DNA of 64,000 nt. Source: Nocardioides sp. CER19. Its GTDB lineage: Bacteria > Actinomycetota > Actinomycetes > Propionibacteriales > Nocardioidaceae. The stretch lies in NCBI RefSeq assembly GCF_029846275.1, contig NZ_JARVWS010000001.1:806001-870000 (forward strand), written 5' to 3'. Below the pieces are notes generated by a model. The model saw nothing but the letters and a program-made list of their open reading frames with translations. It had not been told where the DNA came from and did not search any database. This document shows positions 25,104-35,474 of this stretch, piece after piece; the stretch's first letter is position 1, and every line of letters begins with the position of its first letter. Position numbers and translations under genes: made by a program.

Positions 25104-27509
25104 ATGGGAGCACTCGACGACGCACAGATCGACGCGCTCGACGCCTGGTGGCGGGCGTCCAACTACCTCTCGGTGGGGCAGATCTACCTGCTCGACAACC
25201 CGCTGCTCGAGCGGGACCTCACCCCGGAGGACATCAAGCCCCGGCTGCTCGGCCACTGGGGCACGACACCCGGTCTCAACCTGCTCTACACGCACCTCAA
25301 CCGGCTGATCCGAGAACGCGATGTCAACGCGGTCTTCATGGCCGGACCCGGCCACGGCGGCCCGGCGGTGGTCGCGCAGGCGTGGCTCGAGGGCACCTAC
25401 TCCGGTCTCTATCCGGACGTCTCCTACGACAAGCGCGGGATGCAGCGGCTGTTCCGGCAGTTCTCCTTCCCGGGCGGCATCCCCTCGCACGCCGCTCCCG
25501 AGACGCCGGGGTCGATCCACGAGGGCGGCGAGCTCGGCTACGTCCTCTCCCACGCGTACGGCGCCGTGCTGGACAACCCCGACCTGCTGGTCGCTGCGGT
25601 GGTCGGTGACGGCGAGTTCGAGACCGGCCCGCTCGCGACGAGCTGGCACTCCAACAAGTTCCTCGACCCGGTCCACGACGGCGCGGTGCTGCCGATCCTG
25701 CACCTCAACGGCTACAAGATCGCCAACCCGACGATCCCCGCCCGCATCCCGCGCGAGGAGCTGCTCAGCCTGCTGCGCGGCTACGGCCACGAGGTGCTCA
25801 CCGTCGAGGGGGACGACCCGCGCGACGTCCACCGCCAGCTCGCCGAGGCGATGGACACCGCCCACGACCGGATCACCGAGATCCAGCGCGCCGCCCGCGA
25901 CGGCGAGGAGTGGGAGTGGCGGCCCTGGCCGATGATCCTGCTGGTCACCCCGAAGGGCTGGACCGGCCCGAAGGTGGTCGACGGCAAGCCGGTGGAGGGC
26001 ACCTGGCGGGCGCACCAGGTGCCGGTGTCGGAGACACGGGACAACGACGAGCACCGCCGCCTGCTGCAGGAGTGGCTGGCGTCGTACGAGCCGAAGGAGC
26101 TCTTCACGGAGGAGGGCGTCCCGGTGGAGTCCCTGCAGGCGCTCGCGCCGACCGGTGTGCGCCGGATGAGCGCCAACCCGCACGCGAACGGCGGCGTGCT
26201 CCGCAAGCCGCTCGTGCTGCCCGACTTCCGGCGTCACGCGGTCGAGGTGGCCGAGCCGGGCGGGTCGGTGCACGAGGCGACGAAGGTGCTCGGGCGCTAC
26301 CTGGTGGACGTCGTCCGCGACAACCCCGAGAGCTTCCGCATCTTCGGTCCCGACGAGACCGCGTCCAACCGGCTCGACGCGGTCTACGAGGTCACCGACA
26401 AGGTCTTCCAGGGCGAGCTGCTGTCGACCGACGAGCACCTCGGCCGGTCCGGCCGGGTGATGGAGATCCTCTCGGAACACACCTGCCAGGGCTGGGCCGA
26501 GGGCTACCTCCTCACCGGGCGGCACGGGCTGTTCAGCTGCTACGAGGCGTTCATCCACATCGTCGACTCGATGCTCAACCAGCACGCGAAGTGGCTCAAG
26601 ACGACCCGCGACATCCCGTGGCGCGCACCGATCTCGAGCCTGAACTACCTGCTCAGCAGCCACGTCTGGCGCCAGGACCACAACGGCTTCAGCCACCAGG
26701 ACCCGGGGTTCATCGACCACGTGGTCAACAAGAAGGCGGAGGTCGTCAGGGTCTACCTCCCGCCGGACACCAACACGCTGCTGTCGACGATGCAGCACTG
26801 CCTGGGCTCGAGCCACTACGTCAACGTCGTGGTCAGCGGCAAGCAGCCGGCCTTCGACTGGCTGACCGGCGACGAGGCCGACCTGCACTGCGCCCGCGGC
26901 CTCGGCATCTGGGAGTGGGCGTCCAACGACCAGGGCGCACCGGACGTCGTGATCGCCACTGCGGGCGACATCCCGACGCTGGAGGGGCTGGCCGCCGTGT
27001 CACTGCTGCGCGAGCACCTTCCCGACCTGCGCGTGCGGTTCGTGAACGTCGTCGACCTCATGCGGCTGCAGGACGAGACCGAGCACCCGCACGGGATGCC
27101 GCACGCCGAGTTCGACGGCATCTTCACGCCCGACCGGCCGGTCATCTTCGCCTACCACGGCTACCCGTGGCTGATCCACCGGCTGACCTACCGCCGCAAG
27201 GGGCACGGCAACATCCACGTGCGCGGCTACAAGGAGGAGGGCACCACCACCACGCCGTTCGACATGCTGATGATGAACGACCTCGACCGCTACCACCTGG
27301 TCATGGACGTCATCGACCGCGTGCCGGGTCTGGGACCTGCCGCCGCCGACGTCCGCCAGCTCATGGTGGACACCCGGCGCCGGGCCCGGCAGTGGACCCG
27401 CGACAACGGCGAGGACCTACCGGAGGTGCGCGACTGGACCTGGGCCGGCCGGGCCGAGTCCAGCCTTCAGGGTCGCTCGCCGTCGGCGGACACCGCCAGC
27501 GACTTCTGA
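25104..27509 (+). CDS. xfp: Xylulose-5-phosphate/fructose-6-phosphate phosphoketolase
   Basis: 801 residues, normal for the family. It splits xylulose-5-P or fructose-6-P with phosphate to acetyl phosphate plus an aldose phosphate, using thiamine diphosphate. Signatures: YLSVGQIYL near the N-terminus, [47 protein letters not shown] and the ThDP motif [21 protein letters not shown]. The acetate kinase gene lies 1.8 kb downstream on the other strand, completing the acetyl-P to ATP route. Its last 43 bp overlap the end of the convergent AraC gene. Confidence 0.96.
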   Translation: MGALDDAQIDALDAWWRASNYLSVGQIYLLDNPLLERDLTPEDIKPRLLGHWGTTPGLNLLYTHLNRLIRERDVNAVFMAGPGHGGPAVVAQAWLEGTYSGLYPDVSYDKRGMQRLFRQFSFPGGIPSHAAPETPGSIHEGGELGYVLSHAYGAVLDNPDLLVAAVVGDGEFETGPLATSWHSNKFLDPVHDGAVLPILHLNGYKIANPTIPARIPREELLSLLRGYGHEVLTVEGDDPRDVHRQLAEAMDTAHDRITEIQRAARDGEEWEWRPWPMILLVTPKGWTGPKVVDGKPVEGTWRAHQVPVSETRDNDEHRRLLQEWLASYEPKELFTEEGVPVESLQALAPTGVRRMSANPHANGGVLRKPLVLPDFRRHAVEVAEPGGSVHEATKVLGRYLVDVVRDNPESFRIFGPDETASNRLDAVYEVTDKVFQGELLSTDEHLGRSGRVMEILSEHTCQGWAEGYLLTGRHGLFSCYEAFIHIVDSMLNQHAKWLKTTRDIPWRAPISSLNYLLSSHVWRQDHNGFSHQDPGFIDHVVNKKAEVVRVYLPPDTNTLLSTMQHCLGSSHYVNVVVSGKQPAFDWLTGDEADLHCARGLGIWEWASNDQGAPDVVIATAGDIPTLEGLAAVSLLREHLPDLRVRFVNVVDLMRLQDETEHPHGMPHAEFDGIFTPDRPVIFAYHGYPWLIHRLTYRRKGHGNIHVRGYKEEGTTTTPFDMLMMNDLDRYHLVMDVIDRVPGLGPAAADVRQLMVDTRRRARQWTRDNGEDLPEVRDWTWAGRAESSLQGRSPSADTASDF

Positions 27510-28309
27510 CGCGCCGATCCCCCGGCCCGCGCCGCCTGTCGGTAGCGGCCGGGGGAGGTCCCCATGACGCTCGTGAACGCCGCGATGAAGCTGCTCGCGT
27601 TGGACCAGCCGCAGGCGTGCGCCACGTAGGTGACGTCGTGTCCCTCGGCGAGCAGCACCAGGGCGTGGTAGGTGCGCAGTTGGGTGCGCCACTCGTAGAA
27701 GCTCACGCCCAGCTCCGCCGAGAGAAGACGGCTCAGCGTGCGCGCGCTCGCGCCGACCTGCCGGCCGAGGTCGCTCAGCGGCGCGCTGTTGCCGGGATCG
27801 CGGTCGAGCAGCCGGGCGAGTGCGCGCAGGCGCGAGTCGCTCGGCGCGGGCAGGTGCAGCGGCCGCTCCGGAGCGACGCCCAGCTCGTCGACGAGCACGT
27901 GCTCCAGGCGCTCCTGGGCGTCGCGATGGCCCTCCCGGACCGCCGGGTCGTGGCTACGCGGCCCGGTCAGGGTGAGCAGCGCCTCCCGAGCGAGAGCGGA
28001 GACCGCGAGGACCGCCGGACGGGACGGCAGCAGGGGTGCGAGGGCGTCCGAGACGAAGAGGATCCGCATCTCGGTGTCGCCGTGCGCCCGATGCCGGTGC
28101 GTGATCTCCGCCGGGGTCCACGCGACGCGGTTGGCGGGCACGATCGACGTGCCCTGCCCGGTGTGGACGGCGAGCAGGCCCCGGGCGGCGTACACGAGGT
28201 GACCGCGACGGTGCGACTGCGAGCCGCTGACCCCGCCGGAGGGCCACTCGTGGACCCCGCCCGACGGCCACAGGTGCACCGCTCGTGGGGATTGGCGGCC
28301 GACCGGCAT
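27467..28309 (-). CDS. AraC-family transcriptional regulator
   Basis: 280 residues. The N-terminal part is a cupin-like sensor ([54 protein letters not shown]). The C-terminal part has two AraC helix-turn-helix motifs ([32 protein letters not shown] and [32 protein letters not shown]). ATG 28309 is 8 nt after TAGACT (28323-28318, this strand). The 3' end overlaps the phosphoketolase 3' end by 43 bp in antisense. Its targets may be the divergent hydrolase or xfp; not shown by sequence. Confidence 0.88.
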   Translation of the reverse strand: MPVGRQSPRAVHLWPSGGVHEWPSGGVSGSQSHRRGHLVYAARGLLAVHTGQGTSIVPANRVAWTPAEITHRHRAHGDTEMRILFVSDALAPLLPSRPAVLAVSALAREALLTLTGPRSHDPAVREGHRDAQERLEHVLVDELGVAPERPLHLPAPSDSRLRALARLLDRDPGNSAPLSDLGRQVGASARTLSRLLSAELGVSFYEWRTQLRTYHALVLLAEGHDVTYVAHACGWSNASSFIAAFTSVMGTSPGRYRQAARAGGSARQKSLAVSADGERP

Positions 28310-28363
28310 AGGACGGCAGTCTAGCGGTAGCCCGCCAACGTCGATCGCCCAAGACTGGGCGTC

Positions 28364-29182
28364 ATGCGAACCGACATCCTCCAGTCCTCGATCGCCGTGC
28401 CGGGTGCGCGGCTCCGCTACTTCGTGCAGGGCTCGGGCCCGCTGGTGCTGCTCCTCGCCGGCGGCCACGGCGACGCCTCGAAGAACGAGGCTCTGGCGAC
28501 CCACCTGGCCGACTCCTCCACGGTCCTCACCTACGACCGCCGCGGGCTGTCGGGCAGTACGACCGACGACCCGGCGCGGACGCTGGCGGTGCACGCCGAG
28601 GACGCGTCCCGGCTGCTCGCGGCGGTCGGCGGCGGGCCGGCCCGCGTCTACGGCACGAGCATCGGCGGCGCCATCGCGCTGACCCTCACGGCGATGCACC
28701 CGGAGCAGGTGGGCACCGTCGTCGTCCACGAACCCGCCCTCGCGGCGCTGCTTCCCGAGCCTGCGCGTGCGGCCGCGACTCACGACCTGCTGGGGGTGGA
28801 GGAGGCGTACGGCCGGGACGGCGTGGACGCCGCGCTGCGCAGCTTCGCCGACTTCGCCGGCATCGACCCGACGGACAGCGAGCCCGACGTCGAGCTCGCC
28901 CCTCCGGGCCGGCAGCAGTTGGCCAACCTGGCGTACTTCGTCGTCCACGACCTGCCCCTGGTGCGGGACCACGTCCCCGACCTCAGCGGGCTGCGAGGCA
29001 CATCCGCTCGGATCGTGCCCGCCGTCGGTGCGAGCTCGGGCCACCTCTGGCCGGCCGCGTGCGCCAGGCTGCTGGCCGAGAGGCTGGGGCTGGCCTACGA
29101 GACGTTCCCGGGTGGCCACAACGGCTACGTCTTCCGGCCGCGCGAGACGGCCGCACGGTTGCGGCAGGTCCTCGAGAGCTAG
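28364..29182 (+). CDS. Alpha/beta-hydrolase
   Basis: 272 residues. The nucleophile is Ser99 in the elbow GTSIGG and the catalytic His is likely 252 (PGGHNGY); the oxyanion region is AGGHGD at 32-37. No signal peptide. It is divergent from the AraC regulator with a 54-bp gap, a layout often seen for a regulator and its target enzyme. The substrate is unknown. The stop codon (29180-29182) lies inside the first unit of the third 22-bp repeat array. Confidence 0.85.
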   Translation: MRTDILQSSIAVPGARLRYFVQGSGPLVLLLAGGHGDASKNEALATHLADSSTVLTYDRRGLSGSTTDDPARTLAVHAEDASRLLAAVGGGPARVYGTSIGGAIALTLTAMHPEQVGTVVVHEPALAALLPEPARAAATHDLLGVEEAYGRDGVDAALRSFADFAGIDPTDSEPDVELAPPGRQQLANLAYFVVHDLPLVRDHVPDLSGLRGTSARIVPAVGASSGHLWPAACARLLAERLGLAYETFPGGHNGYVFRPRETAARLRQVLES

Positions 29183-29264
29183 GGCGACAACGCCGATCTC
29201 GAGGGGCGACAACCCGGTAGTCGAGGGGCGACAACCCGGAAGTCGAGGGGCGACAACCCGGAAG

Positions 29265-29272
<8 letters not shown>
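29174..29272 (+). repeat. 22-bp tandem repeat array C (about five units)
   Basis: Units are phased at 29174 (degenerate), 29196, 29218, 29240 and 29262, each with the core TCGAGGGGCGACAACCCG or close variants. This is the same family as arrays A and B, 21 kb away. It bridges the hydrolase stop (29180-29182) and the acetate kinase stop (29265-29267), both of which are part of repeat units. There are no spacers. Confidence 0.93.
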
Positions 29273-30383
<1,111 letters not shown>

Positions 30384-30419
30384 GCACCTCACCGTAGGGC
30401 CCCGCATACCCTGATGCCC

Positions 30420-31754
30420 ATGACCGACCTCAGCAACCGCGTCGATGCCGTCCTCCCCGCTCTCCTGGAGGACCTCAAGGACCTCGTCCGCATCCAGTCC
30501 GTGAGCGCCGACCCGGAGCGGCTGACCGAGGTCGAGCGGAGCGCGGAGAAGACGCTCGAGCTCTTCACCGCCGAGGGCGTCGACGCCCGGATCGTGCGCG
30601 CCTTCGACGGCGCGCCGCCGGCCGTCATCGGCGAGAAGAAGGGCCCCGACGGCGCGCCGACGGTGCTGCTCTACGCCCACCACGACGTGCAGCCCGAGAA
30701 CGACCCCGCCGACTGGGACTCCGCGCCGTTCGAGCCGACGGTGCGCGGCGACCGTCTCTACGGCCGTGGGGCGGCCGACGACAAGGCCGGGATCGCCGCC
30801 CACCTCGGCGCGCTGCGCGCGCTCGGTGACGACCTCCCGGTCACGGTCCGCCTCTTCATCGAGGGCGAGGAGGAGGTCGCCTCGGCGACGCTGCCGCAGT
30901 TGCTCGAGCAGTTCCAGGACGACCTGCGCGCCGACGTCATCGTCATCGCCGACTCCGGCAACTGGGACATCGGCGTCCCGGCACTGACCACCAGCCTGCG
31001 CGGCCTCATCCGCGTCGACGTCGAGCTGCGCACGCTCGACCACGCCGTCCACTCGGGGATGTGGGGCGGCCTCGCGCCCGACGCGATCATGGCGCTCATC
31101 CGGCTGCTCGACTCGCTGTGGAATGAGGCCGGCGGCCCTGCCGTCGAAGGCCTCGTCGGCGGCCCCGCGGCCGACGTCGACTACCCGGAGGACCGGCTCA
31201 CGGCCGAGTCCGGCATCCTCGACGGCGTCCAGTGGGTCGGCGAGGGCTCCATGGTCGAGCGGATGTGGACCAAGCCGGCCATCACCGTCACGGGCTTCGA
31301 CGCCCCCAAGGTCGCCGGCGCGTCCAACACGCTCAGTGCGGTCGCCCGGGCCCGCGTCACCATCCGCATCGCGCCCGGCGACACGTCCGAGAACGCCGTC
31401 GCGCGGCTCGAGGAGCACCTCCGCAAGCACACCCCGTGGGGTGCCCAGGTGAGCACGACGGTCGTCGACACGGGCGAGCCGATCGCGCTGGAGGCCACCG
31501 GGCCGGCGTACGACGCCGCGCGCGCCGCGTTCACCGAGGCATGGGACGGCACCGCGCCGATCGACATGGGCGTCGGCGGCTCGATCCCCTTCATCGCCGA
31601 GTTCCTCGAGGCGTTCCCGGCGGCGAGCGTGCTCGTGACCGGGGTCGAGGACCCCGACACCCGCGCCCACGGCGCCAACGAGGGCCTGCACCTGGCCGAG
31701 TTCGAGCGGGTCGTGCTCGCCGAGGCACTTCTGCTGCGCAACCTCGGCGCCTGA
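30420..31754 (+). CDS. M20-family metallopeptidase (dipeptidase type)
   Basis: 444 residues. Dizinc peptidase with metal ligand motifs LLYAHHDVQP, GRGAADDKAGIAAH and FIEGEEEVAS, and a late His in DTRAHGANEGLH; a lid/dimerisation domain lies between. It probably hydrolyses dipeptides in the cytoplasm. ATG 30420 is preferred over 30414 because the -10 box TACCCT (30407-30412) is 7 nt upstream, the usual local spacing. Confidence 0.9.
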   Translation: MTDLSNRVDAVLPALLEDLKDLVRIQSVSADPERLTEVERSAEKTLELFTAEGVDARIVRAFDGAPPAVIGEKKGPDGAPTVLLYAHHDVQPENDPADWDSAPFEPTVRGDRLYGRGAADDKAGIAAHLGALRALGDDLPVTVRLFIEGEEEVASATLPQLLEQFQDDLRADVIVIADSGNWDIGVPALTTSLRGLIRVDVELRTLDHAVHSGMWGGLAPDAIMALIRLLDSLWNEAGGPAVEGLVGGPAADVDYPEDRLTAESGILDGVQWVGEGSMVERMWTKPAITVTGFDAPKVAGASNTLSAVARARVTIRIAPGDTSENAVARLEEHLRKHTPWGAQVSTTVVDTGEPIALEATGPAYDAARAAFTEAWDGTAPIDMGVGGSIPFIAEFLEAFPAASVLVTGVEDPDTRAHGANEGLHLAEFERVVLAEALLLRNLGA

Positions 31755-31777
31755 CCCCGGCGTCGTCCGGCCGGCGG

Positions 31778-33568
31778 TCAGCCCGCCGGCAGGACGACGC
31801 GGAAGGTGCTGCCGGAGCCCGGCGCCGAGTCGACCTCGATCCGGCCGTCGTGGTGGGCCAGGATCCGGTCGACGATGGCGAGACCGAGGCCCGTGCCCGG
31901 CTGTCGCCGGGCGGCCGGGTCGGCGGAGCGGAAGAACTCGGTGAAGATGTGTGACTGGTCCTCCGGCGAGATGCCGATGCCCTGGTCCGCCACCACCAGC
32001 ACGGCGTGGTCGTCGTGCCTGCGCAGCGACACCGAGACCGGTCGGCCGTCGGGCGGGGTGTACTTCACCGCGTTGCCGACCAGGTTGACGACGATCTGCT
32101 CGATCCCGCGCGGGTCGGCGTCGACCACGACCGGCTCGTCCGGCAGGTCGGTCAGCACTCCGCAGGCCGGTCGGCCGACCGCCTCGACGACGGCCTCGAC
32201 ACCGGAGACGACGTACGGCGTGAGATCGATCCGTCGCCGCGTGACGGCGTTGGGGTCGTTCGCCGCGGCGAGCAGCAGGAGGTCGTCCACGATGCGCGCG
32301 ATGCGGTCGACGCCGCGGCCGACCGCCTCCAGGGCCGGCCGGGCCCCGTCGGCCTCGGCAGCCTCGGCCGCGAGGTGAGCGGCCAGGTCGAGGTTGCCTC
32401 GGACGGCGGCGAGCGGGTTCTTGAGCTCGTGGGCGACGGTCGCGATCAGCCGGCTCTTGTAGGCGTCGAGCGCCCGGAGCTCCCGCACCGCCTCCTGCTC
32501 GGCCAGCAATGCTCGTCGGGTGCTGAGCAGCCGGCCGAGGTCGCGGCCGATCTCCTGGGCGGTCTCCAGCTCCGCCTCCGTCCACCGCGGCGCGCCCTGC
32601 GAGCGGTAGAACGAGATGGTGCCGAGACAGGCGTCGCCCGCCCCGAGCGGAACAAGCACGATCGACTCGAGCCCGAGGCGGCGGAGCAGGTCGTGGAGCC
32701 GCTCGAGCTCGTCCGGCGACCCGTCGAAGTTGAGCACCTGGTCGCGGGCCGCCAGCCCGACGAGCTGCTGGTCCCAGAGCCACTTGGACGAACGGTACGA
32801 GACGCTCGCGATGTCGGGGGCGAGCTCGCCCAGACCCTGCCTCTTCTCGACCAAGACACGCCGTTCGTCTCCCTCGAAGACGGTCGCGCGCAGTCCGGCG
32901 ACCTGGAACGCGGTGATCAGCTCGTCCGAGACGCGTCCGAGGATCTCCTCCACGGAGGCGCCGGCGGCGCCGATGCTGAGCAGCCGGCGGGCCGCTATGG
33001 CCAGCCGTTGCCGCTCCGCGAGCTCCTCGCGCTCGAGCGCGGTGAGGAGCACTCGGGACGCCTGCGCGGCGTAGCGCTCGAGGAGCGCCCGCCGGTCCGG
33101 CGGGGGGAGCAGCCCGTCGGTCGGGGCGTCCATCGACAGCACGCCGCGCAGCCGGCCGGTCTCGTCGCGCACCGGCACGAACAGCAGGTCGTCCGGGTGC
33201 CACTCCGTGCCGGCGTACGCCGCCTCGAGGCGCCAGCCGAACTCCGGCATCTGCGACCGGTCGTGGGGGATGTAGCGGAGCAGTCCCCAGTCCTCGGCGA
33301 GCGGCAGCAGCGTGTCCTCGAACAGCGCGACCGGCATCGCCTGGCCGAGGATGTCGGTCACCGGGATCGGGTCCCCGTGGCCGTCGAGGAACCGTTCGGC
33401 ACCGGCGATGGCGATCGGCACGACGTGGTCCTCACGCACGACGGCGATACCGGAGGCGCCGAAGCCGCCGAAGGTGCAGAGGTTCTCCGCGGCCAGGCGG
33501 AGCGACTCCCCCATGGTGGCCTCGGACCACTCGCTGGCACTCCAGGGCAGCGGGTCGGTGGCATCCAT
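31778..33568 (-). CDS. GAF-domain sensor histidine kinase, paralogue A
   Basis: 596 residues, no membrane segments. An N-terminal GAF-like sensor covers about 15-180 with motif EWHPDDLL (122-129). A second GAF covers about 195-350 with a conserved cysteine (Cys314, PLGAGDACLG). The kinase core has H-box VAHELKNP (His380), N-box NLVGNAVKYT, G1 DQGIGI and G2 GTGLGLAI; all catalytic residues are present. It is last in a run of four co-directional paralogues, 92 bp after gene B. No response regulator is nearby, so the phosphate acceptor is unknown. Confidence 0.92.
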   Translation of the reverse strand: MDATDPLPWSASEWSEATMGESLRLAAENLCTFGGFGASGIAVVREDHVVPIAIAGAERFLDGHGDPIPVTDILGQAMPVALFEDTLLPLAEDWGLLRYIPHDRSQMPEFGWRLEAAYAGTEWHPDDLLFVPVRDETGRLRGVLSMDAPTDGLLPPPDRRALLERYAAQASRVLLTALEREELAERQRLAIAARRLLSIGAAGASVEEILGRVSDELITAFQVAGLRATVFEGDERRVLVEKRQGLGELAPDIASVSYRSSKWLWDQQLVGLAARDQVLNFDGSPDELERLHDLLRRLGLESIVLVPLGAGDACLGTISFYRSQGAPRWTEAELETAQEIGRDLGRLLSTRRALLAEQEAVRELRALDAYKSRLIATVAHELKNPLAAVRGNLDLAAHLAAEAAEADGARPALEAVGRGVDRIARIVDDLLLLAAANDPNAVTRRRIDLTPYVVSGVEAVVEAVGRPACGVLTDLPDEPVVVDADPRGIEQIVVNLVGNAVKYTPPDGRPVSVSLRRHDDHAVLVVADQGIGISPEDQSHIFTEFFRSADPAARRQPGTGLGLAIVDRILAHHDGRIEVDSAPGSGSTFRVVLPAG

Positions 33569-33660
33569 GAGGACCGGTCTCTGCTCGACGGCGGATGGGC
33601 GAGTAAAGAGTAGGGCTCCCTCGACGGGCGCGGACCGGAACCACCCAGCTGCCGGCGGCG

Positions 33661-35433
33661 TCAGGCGCCCGGCAGGAGGACGCGGAACCTGCTGCCCGCG
33701 CCGGGGCTCGAGGCCACGTCGACACGGCCGCCGTGGCGGCGCACGATCCGGTCGACGATCGCGAGACCGAGACCGGTGCCCGGCTGGGACAGCGCCTCGG
33801 GGTCGGTGCCACGCTGGAACTCACCGAACAGGCGGGAGCGGTCCTGCTCGGTGATGCCGATGCCCTCGTCGACGACGGCCAGCTCGACCTCGTCGTCGGC
33901 TCGCCGGACGCTGACGCGCACCACGTCCCCCGGTCGGCTGTACTTCACCGCGTTGCCGATCAGGTTCCCGGCCACCGTGGCCAGCTCGAGGGCGTCGCCG
34001 ACGGTCCTGGCCGACTCGCACCGCGAGTCGATCTCGACCCCGCGCAGCGTGGCGACGCCCCGTTGGAGGTCGACCACCTCGCGGACCACAGGTTCCAGGT
34101 CGACGGGGGTCGCCGCCAGCTCACGACCCGGCTCGTCGAGCCGGGCCAGGAGGAGCAACTCGGTGACGAGCCCGGACATCCGCCGCGCCCCACGCTCCAT
34201 CGCCGCCACGCCGCGGCGTACGTCGTCATCGTCGTCGGTGCTGCCGATCAGCTCGGCGTTGCTGAGGATGCTCGCGATCGGGGTCCTCAGCTCGTGCGAG
34301 ATGGCGGCCACCAGCTCGCGCTTGTAGGTGTCGAGCTCGCGCAGCTCCCGAACGAGCCGCTGCTCGCGGTGCAGCGCCTCGCTGTCGGCGATCAGCCGAC
34401 CCAGGTCGCGGCCCACGTCCTGGGCGACCCGACGCTCCTCCCTCGACCAGGGCGGCGCCCCGACCGCTCTCGAGAACGCGAGCGACCCGAGGCAGGCCTG
34501 GCCGGCGCCCATCGGGACGAGCAGCACCGACTCCAGGTCGGCCCGCTCCAAGAAGTCCCGCACCAGCGTCCGCTCCTCGGCGCCACCGGGTGCGTCGAGC
34601 TGCTGCGTACGACCCATGACGGCGACGTGCTGCGCGCGCCACAGGCCGGGGGAGAGCTCGCGGTAGAGGCGTCCCAGCGGCGTCAGCAGCTCGTCGGAGG
34701 ACGCCGGATCCGGTGTGCCGAACACCGTCGCGTGCAAGCCCGCGAGCCCGAATCCCTCGACCAGCCCGGGCGTCGCCTCGGTGAGGGCCTCCTGCGGTGA
34801 CGGCGTCCGCGCCGCCTGGCGCATCGCCTCCCGGGCGACGTCGAGGAGTCGGAGCCGCTCCGCGAGCTCCTCGCGCTCGACGGCGGTGACGAGGATGCGG
34901 GCCGCCTGGGCGACGTAGTGCTCCAGCAGCGGACGCCGCTCCGGCGGGGGCAGCTGCCCGTCCACCGGTCCGTCGAGCGAGATCACGCCGCGGAGAGTCC
35001 CGCGGTCGTCGTGCACGGGTGCGAGCAGCATGTCGTCCGGGTGCCAGGCGGAGCCGGTGTAGTCGCGGTCGACCCGCCAGCCGACGTGCGTCACGTCGGT
35101 GCGGCCGTGCGGCAGGTAGTGCAGCAGCCCCCAGCGGTCGGCGTGGGGCAGCAGCTGGTCCCGCAGGACGCTCGCCGGGGAGGACCTTCCGAGCACGTGA
35201 CCCACCTCCACGGACCCGCCCCCCGCGTCGAGGAAGCGGTCCGCGCCGGCGACGGCGATCGTGACGACCTGGTCGTCACGCACCGCGCTGATCACCGCGG
35301 CGCCGAAGCCGCCGAAGGCGCACAGGCTCTCCGCGGCCAGCTGGAGGGACTCGGCCATGGCGGCGTCGTTCCACTCGCTCGCGCTTCGCGACGGCGGGTG
35401 AGGGGAGGAGTGTCCGAGAGAGTGTTCTGACAT
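33661..35433 (-). CDS. GAF-domain sensor histidine kinase, paralogue B
   Basis: 590 residues with the same plan as paralogue A, which it resembles closely in the sensor region (ESLCAFGGFGAAVI against ENLCTFGGFGASGI). It has AWHPDDML at about 129-136 and Cys314 in PMGAGQACLG. Kinase motifs: ISHELRTP with His380, NLIGNAVKYS, DEGIGI, GTGLGLAI, all intact. The start is 41 bp after the stop of paralogue C. It probably arose by tandem duplication with A. Confidence 0.92.
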   Translation of the reverse strand: MSEHSLGHSSPHPPSRSASEWNDAAMAESLQLAAESLCAFGGFGAAVISAVRDDQVVTIAVAGADRFLDAGGGSVEVGHVLGRSSPASVLRDQLLPHADRWGLLHYLPHGRTDVTHVGWRVDRDYTGSAWHPDDMLLAPVHDDRGTLRGVISLDGPVDGQLPPPERRPLLEHYVAQAARILVTAVEREELAERLRLLDVAREAMRQAARTPSPQEALTEATPGLVEGFGLAGLHATVFGTPDPASSDELLTPLGRLYRELSPGLWRAQHVAVMGRTQQLDAPGGAEERTLVRDFLERADLESVLLVPMGAGQACLGSLAFSRAVGAPPWSREERRVAQDVGRDLGRLIADSEALHREQRLVRELRELDTYKRELVAAISHELRTPIASILSNAELIGSTDDDDDVRRGVAAMERGARRMSGLVTELLLLARLDEPGRELAATPVDLEPVVREVVDLQRGVATLRGVEIDSRCESARTVGDALELATVAGNLIGNAVKYSRPGDVVRVSVRRADDEVELAVVDEGIGITEQDRSRLFGEFQRGTDPEALSQPGTGLGLAIVDRIVRRHGGRVDVASSPGAGSRFRVLLPGA

Positions 35434-35474
35434 CGCAGGTGCTGGGGGAGGCGGGCTCCCCAGCGTACGTGGGG

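Noticed and set aside
24038..25162. N-terminal extension of the MFS protein by 375 residues
   Set aside because: The extension is antisense to the ArsR and SCP2-like genes and has no transporter features.
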